IMG/VR virus record: IMGVR_UViG_3300037264_000502
Span: 1 to 20,022 of that record
Reading direction: 5' to 3' (one strand)
Source: a virus
Length of the DNA stretch: 20,022 bases
Shown piece after piece: positions 19,742-20,022 of this stretch (its first letter is position 1; each line of letters opens with the position of its first letter). The position numbers and the translations under genes were made by a program. A model generated the notes under the pieces. The model was not told where the DNA came from, ran no database searches, and saw only the letters and a list, made by a program, of their open reading frames with translations.

Positions 19742-20022
19742 TGCCGTTGATCATCCCAGTGTTTCCCGGCGAGCCGCTCTATCAAGAGCGCGTGCGACTC
19801 GAAAACCGTGATTACATCTTTCGGTTCGATTGGAACAACCGAGAGCAACGGTTCTACATGGGGATCAAGTCGCAAGACGAACGATCGTTGATCGCCGGCG
19901 TGAAAGTGATCGCTAACTGGGGATTGATCACGCGTCACCATTTCAACCCGGATCTTCCGCCGGGCGAACTCGTGCCCGTCGACATCGAAGGCAACGGCAC
20001 GCCGCCAACGTTTCGAGACTTC
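19741..20022 (+). CDS. baseplate plug-like protein (partial, 5' end)
   Basis: The gene starts at ATG 19741 within TAATG, sharing one base with the previous stop, and runs off the window after 94 codons. IPVFPGEPLYQERVRLENRDYIFRFDWNNREQRFYMGI, the conserved NWGLITRH strand and LPPGELVPVDIEGNGTPPTFRDF follow the pattern of phage baseplate plug proteins (Pam3 gp18-like), where an Asn-rich WNNR turn and PPG-x-L occur. Such proteins close the tube end inside the baseplate. The remainder and further baseplate genes should lie beyond the right edge. Confidence 0.8.
   Translation, partial: MPLIIPVFPGEPLYQERVRLENRDYIFRFDWNNREQRFYMGIKSQDERSLIAGVKVIANWGLITRHHFNPDLPPGELVPVDIEGNGTPPTFRDF

Noticed and set aside
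1-20022. Integrase, attachment site or other sign of a prophage boundary
   Set aside because: None of the genes resembles a recombinase or excisionase and no att-like direct repeat was noticed. Whether the phage is temperate cannot be judged from this window.

Overview
The window is part of a double-stranded DNA tailed phage (or a prophage) with a contractile tail. The right three quarters is an almost unbroken head-to-tail morphogenesis module in the order expected for a simple myovirus: large terminase, DUF1073-type portal, Mu-F-like head protein, DUF2213 protease/scaffold, DUF2190 decoration protein, DUF2184 major capsid protein, neck genes, DUF3383 sheath, DUF3277 tube, frameshifted tail-assembly chaperone, tape measure, Dit-like protein and the start of a baseplate plug gene. 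No integrase, tRNA, rRNA or CRISPR array is visible. The host cannot be named from the sequence. The DNA is GC-rich, yet Gln is mostly CAA, Leu is mostly CTC/TTG with hardly any CTG, and GATC is strongly over-represented.

Layout. 1-75: possible 3' end of an upstream gene. 76-471: AT-richer non-coding DNA with nine copies of GTCTCA/TGAGAC, directly before a probable small terminase gene (472-1056), which ends at a strong terminator. 1057-1477: a second non-coding region with four perfect ATAAGG-N4-CCTTAT palindromes. The last palindrome sits between the -35 and -10 of a near-consensus promoter whose predicted start point coincides with the ATG of the next gene. 1478-3749: a small unknown gene, a DUF932 gene, and four tiny genes, the last three coupled by GTGA overlaps. 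3824-4348: a lysozyme/transglycosylase-like gene on the minus strand, convergent with the tiny genes across a hairpin terminator. 4397-5534: a coupled trio encoding an XRE-type HTH protein, a small acidic protein and an adenine-methyltransferase-like protein with an N-terminal DnaJ-type zinc finger. 5542-5916: a small membrane protein. 5913 to the end: packaging, head and tail genes.

How the genes work together. TerS/TerL and the portal package DNA. The DUF2213 protein probably supplies protease and scaffold functions for the DUF2184 capsid, which is decorated by the DUF2190 protein. The genes from 12965 to 14815 join head and tail. Sheath, tube, chaperones, tape measure and baseplate genes build the contractile tail. 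The block between terS and terL (1478-5916) looks like regulatory, lysis and DNA-modification cargo.

Strongest observations: the palindrome array with an apparently leaderless promoter; the GTCTCA cluster beside terS (candidate packaging or replication site); a textbook T TTT TTA -1 frameshift site; a well-placed internal start that could make a separate scaffold protein; and a codon-context bias that creates GATC (Gly before ATC is GGG in 20 of 21 pairs I found, while Gly before ATG is never GGG).
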